Assembly: GCF_038049925.1 (NCBI RefSeq) | Contig: NZ_CP145809.1 | Span: forward strand, 1,860,001 to 1,924,000 | Direction of reading: 5' to 3' | DNA from: Georgenia sp. M64 | Lineage (GTDB): Bacteria; Actinomycetota; Actinomycetes; Actinomycetales; Actinomycetaceae | DNA: 64,000 bases | Part shown: piece by piece, positions 17,808 through 26,439 of the stretch | Numbering within the stretch: position 1 is the first letter of the stretch | Layout of the letters: the number at the start of each line of letters is the position of its first letter | Translations under genes and position numbers: made by a program | The notes under the pieces: generated by a model | Seen by the model: the letters and a program-made list of their open reading frames with translations, nothing else | The model's database searches: none | Told to the model about the DNA's origin: nothing

Positions 17808-17833
17808 GGAACACAACGGGGTGCGGCGGCGTT
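17808..17833 (+). promoter_or_regulatory. SigR/SigH-like promoter upstream of rbpA
   Basis: GGAAC (17808-17812), 18-bp spacer, GTT (17831-17833): the thiol-oxidative-stress sigma consensus GGAA(T/C)-N18-GTT. Located ~95 bp upstream of the rbpA ATG. In Streptomyces rbpA is a known SigR target, which supports the match. Confidence 0.62.
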
Positions 17834-17928
17834 GGACATGACAGACACAGCGGGCGGTGGGTCCTCAGACCGCCGCGACCCGGGCGGCAGGACGGTCCCC
17901 GGACGAGTGACGAGCGAGGGAGAATCAC

Positions 17929-18279
17929 ATGGCGGAACGCTCACTGCGCGGCATGAAGATCGGTGCCAACAGCATGGAGTCCGAGGAGGGTGTCGACTTC
18001 GCCCCCCGGATGATGGCCAGGTACACCTGCCCCGACGGTCACAGCTTCCAGCTGCCGTTCGCGGCGGACGCCGAGGTGCCCCCGGTGTGGGAGTGCCGCT
18101 GCGGCAAGGAGGCGCTCCTGCTGGACGCCACCAAGCCGGAGCCCAAGAAGCCGGTGAAGCCGCCGCGCACCCACTGGGACATGCTCCTCGAGCGGCGCTC
18201 GATCGGCGAGCTCGAGGTCCTTCTCGAGGAGCGTCTGGAGCTGCTGCGCAGCGGCCAGGCACGTCGCCGCAGCGCCTGA
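17929..18279 (+). CDS. rbpA: RNA polymerase-binding protein RbpA
   Basis: 116 aa, ATG 17929, ribosome site GAGGGAG. Opens MAERSLRGMKIGANSMESEEG and carries a zinc-ribbon-like core (YTCPDGHSFQLPF, WECRCGKEA) followed by a basic linker (KPEPKKPVKPPRTHWDMLLERRS) and sigma-interacting helix. RbpA binds RNA polymerase and principal sigma factor, stabilising the open complex; it also contributes to rifampicin tolerance. Own promoter of oxidative-stress type upstream and hairpin terminator downstream, so it is monocistronic. Confidence 0.96.
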   Translation: MAERSLRGMKIGANSMESEEGVDFAPRMMARYTCPDGHSFQLPFAADAEVPPVWECRCGKEALLLDATKPEPKKPVKPPRTHWDMLLERRSIGELEVLLEERLELLRSGQARRRSA

Positions 18280-18308
18280 CCACCGGCGCCGCACGACGGC
18301 GCACCACC

Positions 18309-18342
18309 GAGGGCCCGCCAGGTCAGCACCTGGCGGGCCCTC
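18309..18342. terminator. Bidirectional intrinsic-type hairpin between rbpA and ppm
   Basis: Perfect 15-bp stem: GAGGGCCCGCCAGGT (18309-18323), loop CAGC, ACCTGGCGGGCCCTC (18328-18342). It lies in the 85-bp convergent gap, serving both genes; no T tract, as usual in high-GC actinobacteria. Confidence 0.8.
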
Positions 18343-18364
18343 GCGCGTCGCCCGTGCCGAGGTC

Positions 18365-19126
18365 TCAGCGTGACCGGCGACCGACCAGTGCCACGACGGC
18401 GTCGCGCACCTGACCGGTCCGGTGGGCCACCCCCCACGCGGTGGTCCGCCACAGCGCCTCGAGGACGATGGCCCGGCTCATCTTCGAGCTCCCCTCGGCC
18501 CGCTCGACGAAGCTGATGGGGACCTCGACGATGTGCCCGCCCGCCCGCTGGAGCCGCCAGGTCATGTCCACCTGGAAGCAGTAGCCCTGCGACTCGATGT
18601 CCTGCAGCGGCAGCAGCCGCAGCGCGTCGGCGCGGTAGACCCGGAACCCGCCCGTCGCGTCGCGCGCCCCGAGCCCCAGGGCGAGCCGCACCCACAGGTT
18701 GCCGCCGCGCGAGAGCAGCTCGCGGTGCGCCGGCCAGTTGACCACCTCTCCCCCGGGCACCCACCGGGAGCCGAGGACGAGGTCCGGGGCGTCGTCGGCG
18801 TGGGCCCGGTCGAGCAGACGGCGCAGCTCCTCGGGCCGGTGCGAGCCGTCGGCGTCCATCTCGACGACGTGGTCGTAGCCACGCTCGAGCGCCCAGCCGA
18901 AGCCCGCGACGTACGCACGCCCCAGCCCCTCCTTGGCGGTGCGGTGGAGGACGTGTACGTGCGGGTCGTCCGCCGCGAGGGCGTCGGCGACCGTCCCGGT
19001 CCCATCGGGGCTGGCGTCGTCGACCACGAGGACGTCGGCCTCGGGCACCGAGACGCGGGTCCGGCTGACGGCCTTGGGGAGGGTGTCCCGCTCGTTGTAG
19101 GTGGGGACGATGACGAGTGTCCTCAC
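18365..19126 (-). CDS. ppm: Polyprenol monophosphomannose synthase
   Basis: 253 aa, GTG 19126 overlapping the lnt stop by 4 bp. GT2-family motifs: VIVPTYNERDTLP, DVLVVDDASPDGTG, GLGRAYVAGFGWAL, EMDADGSHRPEEL (DxD), SRWVPGGEVVNWPAHRELLSRGGN, ATGGFRVYRADAL. Makes polyprenyl-phosphate-mannose from GDP-mannose, the lipid donor for lipoglycan and protein mannosylation. In mycobacteria it is fused to Lnt (Ppm1); here two overlapping genes encode the parts separately. Confidence 0.93.
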   Translation of the reverse strand: MRTLVIVPTYNERDTLPKAVSRTRVSVPEADVLVVDDASPDGTGTVADALAADDPHVHVLHRTAKEGLGRAYVAGFGWALERGYDHVVEMDADGSHRPEELRRLLDRAHADDAPDLVLGSRWVPGGEVVNWPAHRELLSRGGNLWVRLALGLGARDATGGFRVYRADALRLLPLQDIESQGYCFQVDMTWRLQRAGGHIVEVPISFVERAEGSSKMSRAIVLEALWRTTAWGVAHRTGQVRDAVVALVGRRSR

Positions 19127-20871
19127 CGCGTCGACCTCGTTCCCGGCCGGCGGCCGGCCGCGGCCTTCTCCGCGGGCCGCGCCGGTCCCCGGCCGACGCC
19201 GGTCCTGCCCGTCGTGGCGCCGTTGCCGCGGCCTCTGCCGTTCGACCTACCGCCCCGGCCCGCCGCGTTGCCCCGGCCGGACCCGCCGGTGCGCCGCTGC
19301 TGCCGCGCCTCGTGGCGGAGGCGGACGGTGGTGGTTAGGCCGGCGAGCAGCGCGAGCGCCGCGACGATCTCGACCGCCGCCGCGGGCCAGCCGCCGAGCC
19401 GGGCCGCGAGCGTCGTCGTCGTGCGCAGCGGGAGCGCCTCGGTCATCTGCGCCGCCGTGAACAGCTCGGTGGTGTCCATGACCACGCCGTTGGGGCTGAT
19501 GATCCCGCTGACGCCGACGGTCGAGACCTGGACGACGGCGCGCCCGTGCTCCACCGCCCGGAACCGCGACATCGCCAGCTGCTGGGTGGACTCCTGCGTG
19601 TACCCGAAGGAGGCGTTGTTCGTCGGGATGACGAGGATCTCCGCCCCGGCCGTGACGGCGTCGCGGATGAGGTCGTCGTAGGCGACCTCGAAGCAGATCC
19701 CGACACCGACGGGGACCTCGCGGCCGAGCCGGTCCACCGGGACCGGGACGAGCCCCGTGCCGGTCCCGGCCGCCATGTCGACGGTGATGAGGTCCACGGC
19801 GGAGGTGAACCTCCGGAAGAAGTCGCGGTAGGGCATGTACTCCCCGAACGGGACGGGGTGCTGCTTGGTGTAGGTCGCGCCCGTCGGGCCGCCCGGCTCC
19901 CACAGGACCATCTCGTTGTAGCGGATCCGCAGGCCCTCCTGGTCGGGGTCGTCGACGTAGCGCTGGGTGCCGAGCAGGATCGGGGCGTCGACGGCGCGGG
20001 CCGCGGCGTCGACCGTCGAGGCGACGTCGGCGTCGGTGCGCGGGTCGATGTCGGACGCGCTCTCGGGCCAGAGCACGACGTCCAGGGTTCCCGGTGCGCT
20101 CTGCCCGAGCAGCGCCTCCGTGCCGGCGGCGTGGTTGGCCGCGACCTCGCGGGCCTGCGACGTCGCCTCGGCGCCCGCCGTGGGGACGTTGCCCTGGACC
20201 GCGCCCACCCGCAGGGTCCCCGCCTCGGCACGTGACGGCAGCGGGACGAGCCACGGACCGGCGAGGATCACGGCGGCGAGGACGATCGCCGCGCTGGCGG
20301 AGCCGACCCGCCACGTGCGAAGGTGCACCACCGCCAGGGCCAGGAGCGCGCCGACGACGACCACGAGCAGGCTCACGACGGTGGTGCCGCCCAGGGACGC
20401 CGCGCGCACGAGCGGGGCGTCGGTCTGGGAGAAGGCCAGGAGGCCCCACGGGAACCCGCCGAAGGGCCAGCTCGACCGCAGCTGCTCCACCGCGACCCAC
20501 AGCACCGCGACGGCCAGGACACGGGCCCACCCGTGCCGGGCCACCCACGGGATCCGCCGCACGAGCACCCAGCTCGCACCGAAGAGCCCGATGGCGCCCG
20601 CCTCGGCGACCGAGAGCGCCACCCACCCGATGGGCTCGCCCACCGCCTCGTTCGCCCACCACAGGTGCGGCAGGAAGAACCCCAGGCCGGCGACCGTGCC
20701 GACGACGAAGCCCCACGGTGCGGAGTCGCGGCGCAGGGCGAGCAGGAGCAGGGCGATCCCGACGTAGGCCATCGGCCACCACGACCGGTCCGGGAAGGCG
20801 GTGTCCAGGCTGAGGCCGCCGGCGGCGGCGAGGAGCAGGGTCCACCTGCGCCGGGGGAAGTCGGGGGCCAC
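19123..20871 (-). CDS. lnt: Apolipoprotein N-acyltransferase
   Basis: 582 aa, GTG 20871. About six N-terminal membrane segments (to ~210), then a nitrilase-type domain with the Glu-Lys-Cys triad: LWPESASD, YTKQHPVPFGEYMPYRDF, VGICFEVAYDDLI. A last membrane helix (~500-520) is followed by a ~60-residue Gly/Arg-rich tail (GGSGRGNAAGRGGRSNG). Acylates the N-terminal Cys of lipoproteins at the membrane. Co-translated with ppm, as expected from their physical complex. The RG-rich tail is unusual for the family. Confidence 0.93.
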   Translation of the reverse strand: MAPDFPRRRWTLLLAAAGGLSLDTAFPDRSWWPMAYVGIALLLLALRRDSAPWGFVVGTVAGLGFFLPHLWWANEAVGEPIGWVALSVAEAGAIGLFGASWVLVRRIPWVARHGWARVLAVAVLWVAVEQLRSSWPFGGFPWGLLAFSQTDAPLVRAASLGGTTVVSLLVVVVGALLALAVVHLRTWRVGSASAAIVLAAVILAGPWLVPLPSRAEAGTLRVGAVQGNVPTAGAEATSQAREVAANHAAGTEALLGQSAPGTLDVVLWPESASDIDPRTDADVASTVDAAARAVDAPILLGTQRYVDDPDQEGLRIRYNEMVLWEPGGPTGATYTKQHPVPFGEYMPYRDFFRRFTSAVDLITVDMAAGTGTGLVPVPVDRLGREVPVGVGICFEVAYDDLIRDAVTAGAEILVIPTNNASFGYTQESTQQLAMSRFRAVEHGRAVVQVSTVGVSGIISPNGVVMDTTELFTAAQMTEALPLRTTTTLAARLGGWPAAAVEIVAALALLAGLTTTVRLRHEARQQRRTGGSGRGNAAGRGGRSNGRGRGNGATTGRTGVGRGPARPAEKAAAGRRPGTRSTR

Positions 20872-21278
20872 CGGCCCAGTCTAGGTCCGCCGCCGCACCC
20901 GCTCGGTCGCCGGGGCCCGAGGGCTCCGGCGTCGGGGCACCGGGCCCCGGCGTCGGTGCACGGGGCCTCGGCGACGTGGGCTGCGTCGCGGCGCCAGGCC
21001 CGCGTGCCCTTCGGACCGTCGGGCCCCGCCGAGGCGGGGCCGGGCGTTTTCTACGGGGCACGCGGGCCTGGTCACTGCTTTCCTCACGAGCCGGTACGCA
21101 CAGCGGAGCCCGTCGTGGTGTGCCTGCTCGGCGGAGGGACAGGGCACGAACCTAGCGCCTGGGCGCGCACGGAGACAACCACGCGTCGGTGCAGGTGGGG
21201 GTCGACGGCGCAGGTCACGGCCGACGGGACGGACCGACTCCTCGGCGTGTCGGTGACCGTGCGTGTCGCGGACCGGGG
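20872..21278. other. 407-bp gap between helY and lnt; hairpin at 21022-21041
   Basis: No convincing gene. Contains a GGCCCCGCC...GGCGGGGCC inverted repeat (21022-21030 / 21033-21041), followed on the + strand by GGGCGTTTT, so it could end transcription in either direction. GC-rich low-complexity runs (GGGCCCCGGCGTCGG-type) occupy 20920-20980. Nothing else recognised. Confidence 0.5.
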
Positions 21279-24071
21279 TCAGACGCTCGACCAGGCGACG
21301 ACGCCCCGGCGGACCAGACCCATCGCCTCGTGCGCCCGCTGGGCCATCCGGGCCGACGGTGCGGCCGTGGCGAGCTGGTCGAGCACGTCCAGCACCTGCT
21401 TGCACCACCGGACGAAGTCGCCCGCGCCCAGCTCGGCCACCCGTAGGACGTCGGCGAGGGTCTCCCCCCGCGCCCACAGGTGCACCGCGCCGACGAGGCC
21501 GAGGTCCACCGGGTCGGTGACGCGCACGCCGTGCTCGCGCTCGAGCTCGGCCAGCCGGGCGCTGAGACCCACCGTGGCGTCCAGCGCCTGGCCCAGCATC
21601 CCGTTGCGCCCGCCGGGCAGCGGTCCGGGGCCACGCTGCTCCTCGGTGCGGGAGGAGTAGACCGTGGTGGAGACGACGGCGGCCAGCTCCGCCGACCCGA
21701 GGTGGTCCCAGGCGCCGGTCCGCAGGCACTCGGCCAGCAGGAGGTCCTTCTCCGCGTACAGGCGCGCCAGCCACCTGCCCTCCTCCGAGACCTCGAGGTT
21801 GCCGCCCTCGACCTCGCGGAGGTAGCCCAGCTCGGCGAGGATGGCGCCCACCTTGTCGAAGTCGGCGGCGATCGAGCCGGTCCGGCTCTCGATCCGCCCC
21901 AGGAGCTCCTCGTGCTCCTCCTTGGCCCGGGCCCACCGCTGCGACCAGCGGGCGTGGTCCTCGCGGTCGGCGCACCCGTGGCAGGGATGGGCACGCAGCT
22001 CCTCACGCAGGCGTGAGAGGGACTCGTCGCCGGTGGCCGGCGGGCGGTGCCGCCCGCGCGGCACGTCCGTCGGGGCGCGCCCCAGGGCGTTGCGCAACGA
22101 GGATGCGAGGTCACGGCGCTGCGCGGGGTTGCGGGGGTTGAAGTTCTTCGGCACCCGCACCCGGGCCACCACCTCCACCCCGTGCGGCACCTCCGTGGTG
22201 GACAGGGTGCGGACCTGCCGCTCGTCGGTGAGGAGGCGGAGCTCGGGCCCGGCGAAGGAGCCCTCGAGCGTCTCGAGCACCACGCCGTGCGAGAGCCGGC
22301 GCCCGCGCGCCCACGAGACGACGTCGCCGCGCCGCACCGCGGCCATCGACCGGCGCGCGTCGGAGCGCTGGGCGTGCGAGCGCTCCCGGGACAGGTCCGC
22401 CTCGCGGTTCTTGATGCGCCGGCGCAGGTCGGCGTACTCGGCGAAGTCGCCGAGGTGGCAGCTCATGGCCCGCTCGTACTCGGTCAGGGTCTGCGCGTGG
22501 CGGGCCGCCTGCCGGGCCAGGCCCACCACGCCGCGGTCGGCCTGGAACTGGGCGAAGGAGGTCTCCAGCACCTGGCGGGCCTGGTGGACCGACATCGTGC
22601 CCAGGAGGTTGACCGCCATGTTGTACGTGGGGTGGAACGCCGAGCGCAGCGGGTAGGTGCGGCGCGAGGCCAGGCCGGAGACGGCGACGGGGTCGATCTC
22701 GTCCGAGTACAGCACGACGGCGTGGCCCTCGACGTCGATGCCTCGGCGCCCCGCCCGACCGGTGAGCTGGGTGTACTCCCCCGGGGTCAGCTGGACGTGG
22801 GCGCTGCCGTTCCACTTCACGAGCGACTCGAGGACGACCGACCGGGCGGGCATGTTGATCCCCAGCGCGAGGGTCTCGGTGGCGTAGACGACCTTGACCA
22901 GGCCCGCGGCGAAGAGCTGCTCGACGGTCTCCTTGAACACCGGCAGCAGGCCCGCGTGGTGGGCGGCGACGCCCCGCTCGAGGGCGAGCGCCCATGCGTC
23001 GTAGCCGAGCACCGCGAGGTCCTCCGGCGGGACGGCGGCCGTGGCGGCCTCGACGGCCGCGCGGATCCGGGCGGCCTCCGCGGCCGAGGTCAGGCGCACC
23101 CCCGCGGCGAGGGTCTGACGCACCGCGGCCTCGCAGCCGGCGCGGGAGAAGATGAACACGATCGCCGGCAGCAGGCCGTCGCGGTCGAGGCGCTCGACGA
23201 CGACCGGCCGCGGGGCGGGCCGCACCCGCCCGGGCAGCGGGTCGCGGCCCCGCCGGGGACCCGAGCGACGCCCGGCGTCCGACCGGCGACCGGGGAGCGC
23301 ACGGGCGCTGCCGGTGCGCTGCGCCCGGCGGATGGCGTCGACGAGGTCGGGGTTGAGCGGGGGGTCGGCGCGCACGTCCGTCGGGTCGACGTGGGCGGAG
23401 TACAGGTCCAGCAGCCGGGGGCCCACCATCATGTGCTGCCACAGCGGCACCGGTCGCCGCTCGGAGACGACGACCGCGGTGTTGCCGCGCACCATCGTCA
23501 GCCAGTCGCCGAACTCCTCGGCGTTGGACACGGTCGCGGAGAGGGAGACCACCTGGACGGACGGGTCGAGGTGGATGATGACCTCCTCCCACACCGGTCC
23601 TCGGAAGCGGTCGGCGAGGTAGTGCACCTCGTCCATGACGACGAACCCGAGGCCGTCGAGGGTGGCCGAGCCGGCGTAGAGCATGTTCCGCAGGACCTCG
23701 GTGGTCATCACCACCACCGGCGCGGAGCCGTTGATGGTCGTGTCGCCGGTGAGGAGGCCGACGCGGTCGCGGCCGTGCGCGGCGACGAGGTCGAGGTACT
23801 TCTGGTTGCTCAGGGCCTTGATCGGCGTCGTGTAGAACGCCTTGCGCCCGGTGGCGAGGGAGAGGTGGACGGCGAACTCCCCCACGACCGTCTTGCCGGC
23901 ACCTGTCGGGGCGGCGACGAGGACGCCGTGCCCGGACTCCAGCGCCTCGCACGCCCGCACCTGGAAGTCGTCGAGCTCGAAGGCGAGGCCGCGACGGAAC
24001 CGCCCCAGCTCGCTGCGCTCGGCCTGCTGGCGGCGCTTCGCCGCGGCGTACCGCTCCGCCGGTGAGGTCAT
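21279..24071 (-). CDS. helY: Ski2-like DEAD/DEAH-box RNA helicase (HelY)
   Basis: 930 aa, ATG 24071. Motif I APTGAGKTVVGEF (~53), Ia TTPIKALSNQKY, motif II MDEVHYLADRFRG, motif III SLSATVSN, motif IV FIFSRAGCE, V/VI YATETLALGINMPARS and QLTGRAGRRGID. A ~35-residue Arg/Pro-rich insert (~265-305) and a C-terminal DSHCT-like region (GGNLEVSEEGRWLARLYAEKDLL) are present. Homologue of mycobacterial HelY; thought to act in RNA turnover. Separate from neighbours by ~10 bp from dgk upstream region. Confidence 0.92.
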   Translation of the reverse strand: MTSPAERYAAAKRRQQAERSELGRFRRGLAFELDDFQVRACEALESGHGVLVAAPTGAGKTVVGEFAVHLSLATGRKAFYTTPIKALSNQKYLDLVAAHGRDRVGLLTGDTTINGSAPVVVMTTEVLRNMLYAGSATLDGLGFVVMDEVHYLADRFRGPVWEEVIIHLDPSVQVVSLSATVSNAEEFGDWLTMVRGNTAVVVSERRPVPLWQHMMVGPRLLDLYSAHVDPTDVRADPPLNPDLVDAIRRAQRTGSARALPGRRSDAGRRSGPRRGRDPLPGRVRPAPRPVVVERLDRDGLLPAIVFIFSRAGCEAAVRQTLAAGVRLTSAAEAARIRAAVEAATAAVPPEDLAVLGYDAWALALERGVAAHHAGLLPVFKETVEQLFAAGLVKVVYATETLALGINMPARSVVLESLVKWNGSAHVQLTPGEYTQLTGRAGRRGIDVEGHAVVLYSDEIDPVAVSGLASRRTYPLRSAFHPTYNMAVNLLGTMSVHQARQVLETSFAQFQADRGVVGLARQAARHAQTLTEYERAMSCHLGDFAEYADLRRRIKNREADLSRERSHAQRSDARRSMAAVRRGDVVSWARGRRLSHGVVLETLEGSFAGPELRLLTDERQVRTLSTTEVPHGVEVVARVRVPKNFNPRNPAQRRDLASSLRNALGRAPTDVPRGRHRPPATGDESLSRLREELRAHPCHGCADREDHARWSQRWARAKEEHEELLGRIESRTGSIAADFDKVGAILAELGYLREVEGGNLEVSEEGRWLARLYAEKDLLLAECLRTGAWDHLGSAELAAVVSTTVYSSRTEEQRGPGPLPGGRNGMLGQALDATVGLSARLAELEREHGVRVTDPVDLGLVGAVHLWARGETLADVLRVAELGAGDFVRWCKQVLDVLDQLATAAPSARMAQRAHEAMGLVRRGVVAWSSV

Positions 24072-24080
24072 ACCGGAACA

Positions 24081-25055
24081 CTACGTCCGGTCGGTGCCGC
24101 CGGCTTCCCGGCGCACGAGCACGCCGATGGCGCCGGGGTGCACGTCGCACTGCAGCGGGAGCGCCTCGAGCCGCTCGCCGTCGGCGAAGGCCACCGGCGG
24201 GGTGGCGCCGGCGCCCTCGAGCGGCTCGATGACCACCGACCGGGCGCGGCGCACCTCGACGGCGGGGTGGCGCACGTGCGTCCCCGGGTAGATGCGGGGG
24301 AACAGCCGCAGCAGGCCCGCGCGGCTCAGGCCCCGAGCGAGGACCACCTCGAGCAGCCCGTCGTCGGGCTCGGCCGACGGGGCGATGCGCATCCCCCCGC
24401 CGAAGGACGGCGTGTTGGCCACGACCACGAGGGTGCCCTCGCCCTGCCACACCTCCCCGTCGAGGGTGACCTTGTAGCCGAAGGGCCGGAACGAGCCGAG
24501 CTCGGCCAGGAGGGCCCGCACGTAGCGGCCGCCCCCCGCGGGCCAGGACATCGCGTTCGCGCGCTCGTTGACGGCGGCGTCGAGCCCGCACGACAGCGAC
24601 GCCATGTACCAGTGCGCCGTGGGGCCCCCGGGGCGGGAGACGGCGACGGCGTCCAGGCGGCGCACGCCGGCGCCGGCGGTCCCGGCCAGCGCGTCACGCA
24701 CCACCGCCACGGAGGCGTCGACGTCGCCGACGGGCAGGCCCAGGTCCCGGGCGACGTCGTTGCCCGAGCCGACCGCCACGACGCCCAGCGGGACCGCGGT
24801 GCCGGCCAGGGCGCCCACGCCCAGGTGGACCATGCCGTCCCCGCCGACGACGACGAGGGCGTCCAGGCCCCGGGAGAGCCCCGCGCGCGAGTTCGCCACG
24901 GCACGCTCGACGTCGGCCCCGGAGAGGTCGACCGGCTCCAGGCCGGCGGCGGCCAGCGCCCCGGCGACCCGGCTGTGGACACGCGTGCCGCGGCCCTTGC
25001 CGGCCGTGGGGTTGACGACGAGGCCGACCCGCCCGGTGGGCGGTGGCGGTGTCAC
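24081..25055 (-). CDS. Diacylglycerol kinase family lipid kinase
   Basis: 324 aa, GTG 25055 overlapping the tatC stop by 4 bp. DAGK catalytic motifs: GLVVNPTAGKGRG, DALVVVGGDGMVHLGVGAL, VAVGSGNDVARDLG, and C-terminal VAFADGERLEALPLQCDVHPGAI. Phosphorylates diacylglycerol or a related lipid in the inner leaflet. Runs directly into helY (9-bp gap), giving tatA-tatC-dgk-helY as one unit. Could also be a sphingosine-kinase-like enzyme; lipid identity unknown. Confidence 0.9.
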   Translation of the reverse strand: MTPPPPTGRVGLVVNPTAGKGRGTRVHSRVAGALAAAGLEPVDLSGADVERAVANSRAGLSRGLDALVVVGGDGMVHLGVGALAGTAVPLGVVAVGSGNDVARDLGLPVGDVDASVAVVRDALAGTAGAGVRRLDAVAVSRPGGPTAHWYMASLSCGLDAAVNERANAMSWPAGGGRYVRALLAELGSFRPFGYKVTLDGEVWQGEGTLVVVANTPSFGGGMRIAPSAEPDDGLLEVVLARGLSRAGLLRLFPRIYPGTHVRHPAVEVRRARSVVIEPLEGAGATPPVAFADGERLEALPLQCDVHPGAIGVLVRREAGGTDRT

Positions 25056-25861
25056 AGCCCCGCCGCGGCGTCGGCCGCGTCCTGGGCGGCCCGGCGGCGG
25101 GCGACCCGGCGGTCCCGCAGGAACGAGATCCCGACGGCGGCGAAGTACAGCCCGCACAGGGGTAGCGCCATCGCGATCATCGACCACGCGTCGGGCAGGG
25201 GGTTGGCGAAGGCGGTGAAGACGAAGGAGCCGAGGACCGCCCAGCGCCACGCCTTGAGGTAGGCGGCGCCGGAGACCACGCCGAGGAAGTTCAGGCCGAC
25301 CATGACCAGCGGCAGGAGGAACGCGACGCCGAAGGCGAGGATCACCCGCATGAAGAACGTGAAGTAGGTGCGCGCGTCGAGGATGTTCACCGCGAGGTCG
25401 GGGGTGAACGAGGTGAGCATCTCCACCGCGTGCGGGAGGATGTACCACGCCAGCCAGCCGCCCGAGACGAACAGCAGGGCGCCGGCGGTGACGAAGGAGA
25501 TGGAGTAGAGCCGCTCCTTGCGGGTCAGGCCCGGGGTGATGAACATCCACATCTGCCCGATCCACCACGGGCTGGCGATGAACAGCCCGAGGAACAGCGA
25601 GACCTGGATCTTCAGGTCGAACGCGGAGCCGACCGTGCCGAAGTTGAGGTCCGCCTGCTGCCCGCGGTCGTTGATGACCTCCAGCGGGGAGACCATCATC
25701 GCCACGATGGGCTCGTACAGGATCCAGCCGACGACGGCGCCGACGACGACGCCCAGGCCCGCCCAGAGGATGCGTCTGCGCAGCTCGCGCAGGTGGTCAC
25801 CCAGGGGCATCCGCCCTTCGGGGTCCTTCTTGCGCGGGCGCGCGGTGGTCTCCGCGCCCAC
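25052..25861 (-). CDS. tatC: Twin-arginine translocase subunit TatC
   Basis: 269 aa, GTG 25861. MPLGDHLRELRRRILWA (family start with conserved Glu), FGTVGSAFDLKIQVSLFLGLFIASPWWIGQMWMFITPGLTRKE in sections and six membrane segments. Forms the receptor complex for twin-arginine signal peptides. Three bp after tatA; downstream dgk overlaps. Tail basic/Ala-rich. Confidence 0.96.
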   Translation of the reverse strand: MGAETTARPRKKDPEGRMPLGDHLRELRRRILWAGLGVVVGAVVGWILYEPIVAMMVSPLEVINDRGQQADLNFGTVGSAFDLKIQVSLFLGLFIASPWWIGQMWMFITPGLTRKERLYSISFVTAGALLFVSGGWLAWYILPHAVEMLTSFTPDLAVNILDARTYFTFFMRVILAFGVAFLLPLVMVGLNFLGVVSGAAYLKAWRWAVLGSFVFTAFANPLPDAWSMIAMALPLCGLYFAAVGISFLRDRRVARRRAAQDAADAAAGL

Positions 25862-25864
25862 CCG

Positions 25865-26278
25865 TCAGGGCTGCTGCGGGCTCTGGCCCTGCGGCGGGTA
25901 GGGCTGCTGAGGGGCCTGCTGCGGCGGGTAGGGCACCTGCTGGGGCGGGTAGGGCTCCTGCGCCGCCTGCTGGGGGTCCTGGACCGGCGGGTAGGGCGCG
26001 GTGGCGCCGGGCGGCGGGTAGGGCGCACCCGCCGGCGGGGCGCTCTGCGGGTAGGTCGGGTAGGTGGTCTGGGGCGGCTGGCCGCCCGTGGCGGTGTAGG
26101 AGGACGGCGCGGCCGAGGAGTCGTCGTCGTCGCGCAGCTCCTTGACCTCCTTCTTGAACACCTTGAGCGACTTGCCGATGCTCCCCGCGATCTCCGGCAG
26201 CTTCGAGGCGCCGAAGATGAGGAGGATCACCAGGAGCAGGATGATGATGTGCGAGGGCTGGAGGCCGTTGCGGAGCAT
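25865..26278 (-). CDS. tatA: Sec-independent translocase subunit TatA with long PYPPQ-repeat tail
   Basis: 137 aa, ATG 26278. N-terminal membrane helix and amphipathic helix (HIIILLLVILLIFGASKLPEIA, then GSIGKSLKVFKKEVKEL) are canonical TatA. Residues ~55-137 are a disordered Pro/Gln/Tyr tail with at least five PYPP units. Usual TatA is 60-90 aa. At DNA level GGCGGGTAGGGC recurs several times (25890-26035, + strand reading). Tail function unknown; may be variable in copy number. Confidence 0.92.
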   Translation of the reverse strand: MLRNGLQPSHIIILLLVILLIFGASKLPEIAGSIGKSLKVFKKEVKELRDDDDSSAAPSSYTATGGQPPQTTYPTYPQSAPPAGAPYPPPGATAPYPPVQDPQQAAQEPYPPQQVPYPPQQAPQQPYPPQGQSPQQP

Positions 26279-26439
26279 CTGGGCACCTTCGGTCGTCGTC
26301 GGGTTGCTCCCAGGATACTCACGGCGCGTCGGCGCCGAGCCGGACCTCTCGCCCATTCCCCCCCGGGGCAGGGCCTCGCCGCCCGCCCCCGCCGTCGGGG
26401 CGCACGTAGGATGCCCGGCGGAGACAGCCAGGAGGAGCG

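Noticed and set aside
20881-21975. Long minus-strand open frame over the helY end
   Set aside because: It overlaps helY in another frame and translates to Arg/Gly/Pro-rich sequence, a GC-bias shadow.
24081-25568. Long N-terminal extension of the diacylglycerol kinase into tatC
   Set aside because: The extension is tatC read in the wrong frame; GTG 25055 with 4-bp overlap gives the normal enzyme length.
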